Source of the DNA: Nocardia niigatensis NBRC 100131 | Lineage (GTDB): Bacteria > Actinomycetota > Actinomycetes > Mycobacteriales > Mycobacteriaceae | DNA: 64,000 nucleotides | Reading direction: 5' to 3' | NCBI RefSeq assembly: GCF_000308655.1 | Contig: NZ_BAGC01000044.1 | Location: forward strand, 62,001-126,000 | Shown: in pieces, positions 61,533 through 64,000 of the stretch | How the letters are laid out: each line of letters begins with the position of its first letter | Position numbering within the stretch: the stretch's first letter is position 1 | Program-made: the position numbers and the translations under genes | Notes under the pieces: model-generated | Databases searched by the model: none | Seen by the model: only the letters and a program-made list of their open reading frames with translations | Told to the model about the DNA's origin: nothing

Positions 61533-62651
61533 ATGAACGACGTTTTGCGCGCCCCCGCCGAGGTCAAGTACGCCGCGGAACTGGATTGGCTGGAGTCCAT
61601 CGACGACGGCCCCAAGCCGTTCGCGTGGCGGCTGAGCCCGAAGATGGTGCGGCTGTTCATTCTCGGCTCCGAACGCGCCGACGGACTCGACCGCGAGGTG
61701 GAGCAGAAGTGGTTCGGCGACCGCAGCTTCGTCGAGCGCAGCATCGTCACCCTGGCCTCGGACCGGGGTCTGCTGCTCATCGGCGATCCCGGTACCGGCA
61801 AGAGCTGGCTGGCCGAGCTGCTGGCCGCGGCCATCAGCCGCAATTCCACGCTGGTGGTACAGGGCACGGCCGGCACCACCGAGGACCACATCAAGTACTC
61901 GTGGAACATCTCCATGGTCATCGCCAAAGGCCAGTCGAGGGAATCGATGATCCCGTCCCCGATCATGACCGCCATGGAGCAGGGCGTGATCGGCCGCTTC
62001 GAGGAGCTCACCCGCTCCACCAGCGACGTGCAGGACGCGCTCATCTCCATCCTGTCGGAGAAGTACGTCTCCATCCCCGAGCTCGACGACGACAATGTGG
62101 TGTTCGCGCAGCCGGGCTTCTCCATCATCGCCACCGCCAACAGCCGCGACCGGGGTGTGAACGATCTGTCGTCGGCGCTCAAGCGGCGCTTCAACTTCGT
62201 GCGAATCCCGGTGGTGTCCAACAAGAAGAGCGAGGCGGAGATCGTGCGCTTCCGCACCGCGGAACTGCTGCGCCGCCACTCCCTCGAACTGGAGCTGCCG
62301 CCCACGCTGCTCGACATCCTGCTGGAGAGCTTCGCCGATCTGCGCGCCGCCGCGGCGGCCGCCACCAGCGACGACGACAAGCTGGAATCGGCGCTGTCCA
62401 CCGCGGAGCAGATCGGCGTGCTCGAGGACGCCATCCTGCACAGCCAGTTCTTCGGTGAGAAGGAATTGCGCGCCGAGACTCTCGCCGGTTCGCTGGTCGG
62501 ATCCCTGGCCCGGCGCACGCCCGAGGACCTGGCCATTCTCAACAAGTACCTGCACGGCGTGGTCGAGCCGCGCACCAAGGACAAGAAGGGGAATGCCGCC
62601 TGGGGCGAATTCCTGGAGGGCGGCCGGGCGGCGATCGCGAGGCTCTCGTGA
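61533..62651 (+). CDS. MoxR-type AAA+ ATPase of the plus cluster
   Basis: A 372-aa ATPase: Walker A GDPGTGKS at 84-91, a MoxR-like insert (SRNSTLVVQGTAGTTEDHIK), GVIGRFEELTRSTSDVQDAL as Walker B and second region, IIATANSRDRGVNDL sensor I, RRFNFVRIP arginine finger region. It should form a ring that remodels the partner encoded by its neighbours. It overlaps the next gene by 4 nt (GTGA). Confidence 0.9.
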   Translation: MNDVLRAPAEVKYAAELDWLESIDDGPKPFAWRLSPKMVRLFILGSERADGLDREVEQKWFGDRSFVERSIVTLASDRGLLLIGDPGTGKSWLAELLAAAISRNSTLVVQGTAGTTEDHIKYSWNISMVIAKGQSRESMIPSPIMTAMEQGVIGRFEELTRSTSDVQDALISILSEKYVSIPELDDDNVVFAQPGFSIIATANSRDRGVNDLSSALKRRFNFVRIPVVSNKKSEAEIVRFRTAELLRRHSLELELPPTLLDILLESFADLRAAAAAATSDDDKLESALSTAEQIGVLEDAILHSQFFGEKELRAETLAGSLVGSLARRTPEDLAILNKYLHGVVEPRTKDKKGNAAWGEFLEGGRAAIARLS

Positions 62652-64000
62652 ACGTCTCCGGCACCGGGCTCGCGGCGCAGACTCCGGCGTCGAAAACCTT
62701 TGCCGCGCTGCGGGATCAGCTGGCGGACGCGGCCGTCGCGTTCGCCGGTGTTCCCGGGGCGGCGGGTGACATCCTGGCGGGCATGGTCGACGATGTCGAC
62801 CGGGCGCTGTCGCAGCGGCTGGAGATCTTCCCGGTCTGCCATCACTCCCCCGCCTCCGGTCTGGCCATGGTGCGGCGGCTGCGCGAGAAGCAGCCGAGCG
62901 TCATCTATCTCGAACTGTGCGAAGATCTGCGGCCGCTGCTGGACGAACTGCGCAACTGCCGGCTGCCGGTCGCCCTGCAGGCCTTCGCCACCGATATCGA
63001 AGGGTTCCCGGCGGAATGGGCGCCGCTGTCGGTGGTCGCGCCGATCACCGAGTCCTCGGCCGAATACCAGGCCATCGCCTACGCGCTCGATACGCCGGGC
63101 GTCGAACTGGTGCTGGTGGATCGGTCCACCGATCACGTCTTCCAGTGGGCCCCGCAGGAAGCCCGGTCGGCGACGCCGGCCGACGACGACCAGCCCGAGG
63201 ACGACGGCCTGCACGGCGAAGCGGTCGGCATCGAAATCGGTGATCTGCGACCGCGTTTCGCCGAACTGGAAGAACACCTGCTGCACCACGGCAAGGTCCG
63301 GCACTGGTCGGAATGGTGGGACCAGTACGTGGAACAGCCGCTGGCGGACGCCGACTACGACACCTACCGCCAGGTCATGGTGATGATCGGCAGCCTGTTC
63401 CGACGGCTGCGGCGCGGCAGCACCATCGAGGACGAGGATCGCGAACGGTACATGTGGACCCGCATGCGGGAACACCTGTCCGCCAACGAGATCGACCCGG
63501 CGCAGGCGATGTACGTGTGCGGCGCGGCCCATGCGGCCAGCCCGGTCGAACAGTTCGGGCTGGAGTCGGAGGCGACGTTCGAGATCTCGCCGCGCTCGGC
63601 CACCACATGGCATTACGGACTGATTCCGTCCAGCCACTCCGCCATCGAGGCGCAGTTCGGGCTGGCCGGCGGCGCGGTGTCGATCGCGGCGGCCACCTGG
63701 GCCAAGGGATTGCGGCGCGGCAAGCTGCAGTCGTTCCAGCTCGAAGGCCAGCAGGGAGCGAAGAAGCGCGCCAAGAAGCCATTGCTTCCGGCAGTGCCGG
63801 AAGCCGAAGTGACGGACCAGCTTTCGGGGTTCCTGTCCCGGCCGCCGGTGCTGGACGCCCTCGACGAGGCCGAACTGCTGGAATGGTCGGTGGACATCGT
63901 CCGGCTGGCCCGGCGCAACGGCTACCTGGCCAGCACCGCCGACGCCATCGCCATCTTCGAGCACTCGATCCTGCTGGCGGGCCTGCGCAATCGCGCGCGC
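62648..64000 (+). CDS. DUF5682-like protein, 3' end outside window
   Basis: Runs off the right edge after 451 codons. Near residue 60 it has FPVCHHSPASGLAMVRRLRE, then VIYLELCEDLRPLLDEL and LPVALQAFATD, which match the start of DUF5682 (GVRHHSPxxA, then ExPxD). A central acidic linker (about 175-195) is followed by a region of coiled/helical character with MYVCGAAHAASPVEQFGLES. The family has the fold of TraB/ChaN-like proteins and is a usual partner of MoxR and VWA genes; activity unknown. GTG 62648 overlaps the ATPase stop. Confidence 0.75.
   Translation, partial: MNVSGTGLAAQTPASKTFAALRDQLADAAVAFAGVPGAAGDILAGMVDDVDRALSQRLEIFPVCHHSPASGLAMVRRLREKQPSVIYLELCEDLRPLLDELRNCRLPVALQAFATDIEGFPAEWAPLSVVAPITESSAEYQAIAYALDTPGVELVLVDRSTDHVFQWAPQEARSATPADDDQPEDDGLHGEAVGIEIGDLRPRFAELEEHLLHHGKVRHWSEWWDQYVEQPLADADYDTYRQVMVMIGSLFRRLRRGSTIEDEDRERYMWTRMREHLSANEIDPAQAMYVCGAAHAASPVEQFGLESEATFEISPRSATTWHYGLIPSSHSAIEAQFGLAGGAVSIAAATWAKGLRRGKLQSFQLEGQQGAKKRAKKPLLPAVPEAEVTDQLSGFLSRPPVLDALDEAELLEWSVDIVRLARRNGYLASTADAIAIFEHSILLAGLRNRAR

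Noticed and set aside
59877..63964. Very long minus-strand frames (892 and 814 codons)
   Set aside because: They mirror the VWA, MoxR and DUF5682-like genes, which have clear motifs on the plus strand.
1..64000. CRISPR array or rRNA genes
   Set aside because: No evenly spaced direct repeats and no rRNA-like stretches were seen.

Overview
The window is high-GC actinobacterial DNA, most likely from Nocardia or a close mycolate-bearing relative. The evidence is the very high third-position GC, the NmtR/CtpJ metal pair, paired DUF3558 lipoproteins, DUF574 and cytochrome P450 genes, a LigD-type polymerase-domain gene and abundant AraC, TetR and LuxR regulators. All functions are inferred from reading the sequence; no database search was run.

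The left part (1 to about 18,800) looks like the end of an integrated element. It ends in a large serine integrase that reads straight into the 3' end of a tRNA-Ala(GGC) gene. From left to right it holds an IS701-type transposase relic, a replication-relaxation protein, and a possible defence island: an N6-adenine DNA methyltransferase with a HEPN-like tail and no restriction subunit, a KAP P-loop NTPase, and a HEPN-like protein. Then come a run of small orphan genes (two with EF-Tu domain-2 folds), a Nudix hydrolase facing a frameshifted XRE/TPR regulator, and a tight set of small element genes (winged helix, resolvase-like protein lacking the serine, microproteins) next to the integrase.

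From the tRNA rightwards the content looks chromosomal. A Ser/Thr kinase, a 47-aa membrane protein, a TRAFAC-like GTPase and a GAP1-like protein form one operon (19.1-23.8 kb) that matches the predicted GAP1 class of NTP-dependent conflict systems. A DUF2254 protein follows, then a divergent ctpJ/nmtR metal efflux pair with a perfect palindrome between them, cell-envelope genes (glycoside hydrolase-like, polysaccharide deacetylase, FtsW/RodA), a methyltransferase/TetR pair, a two-component pair whose genes overlap tail to tail, PAP2 phosphatase, P450 and a DUF574 methyltransferase.

At 39.9-41.9 kb there is a patch of decayed genes: a roadblock-like remnant, an internally deleted polyprenyl synthase and a truncated, frameshifted terpene cyclase. 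After it come a GT28/MurG-like transferase, an HPF-like protein, a GAF-LuxR regulator facing two coupled AMP-forming acyl-CoA ligases, and three tandem AraC-like regulators bracketed by two closely related 63-aa proteins. The window ends with two back-to-back MoxR/VWA clusters. One is on the minus strand (unknown protein, MoxR ATPase, DUF2201-type metallopeptidase/VWA). The other is on the plus strand (SWIM-like protein, unknown, VWA, MoxR, DUF5682-like) and runs off the end.
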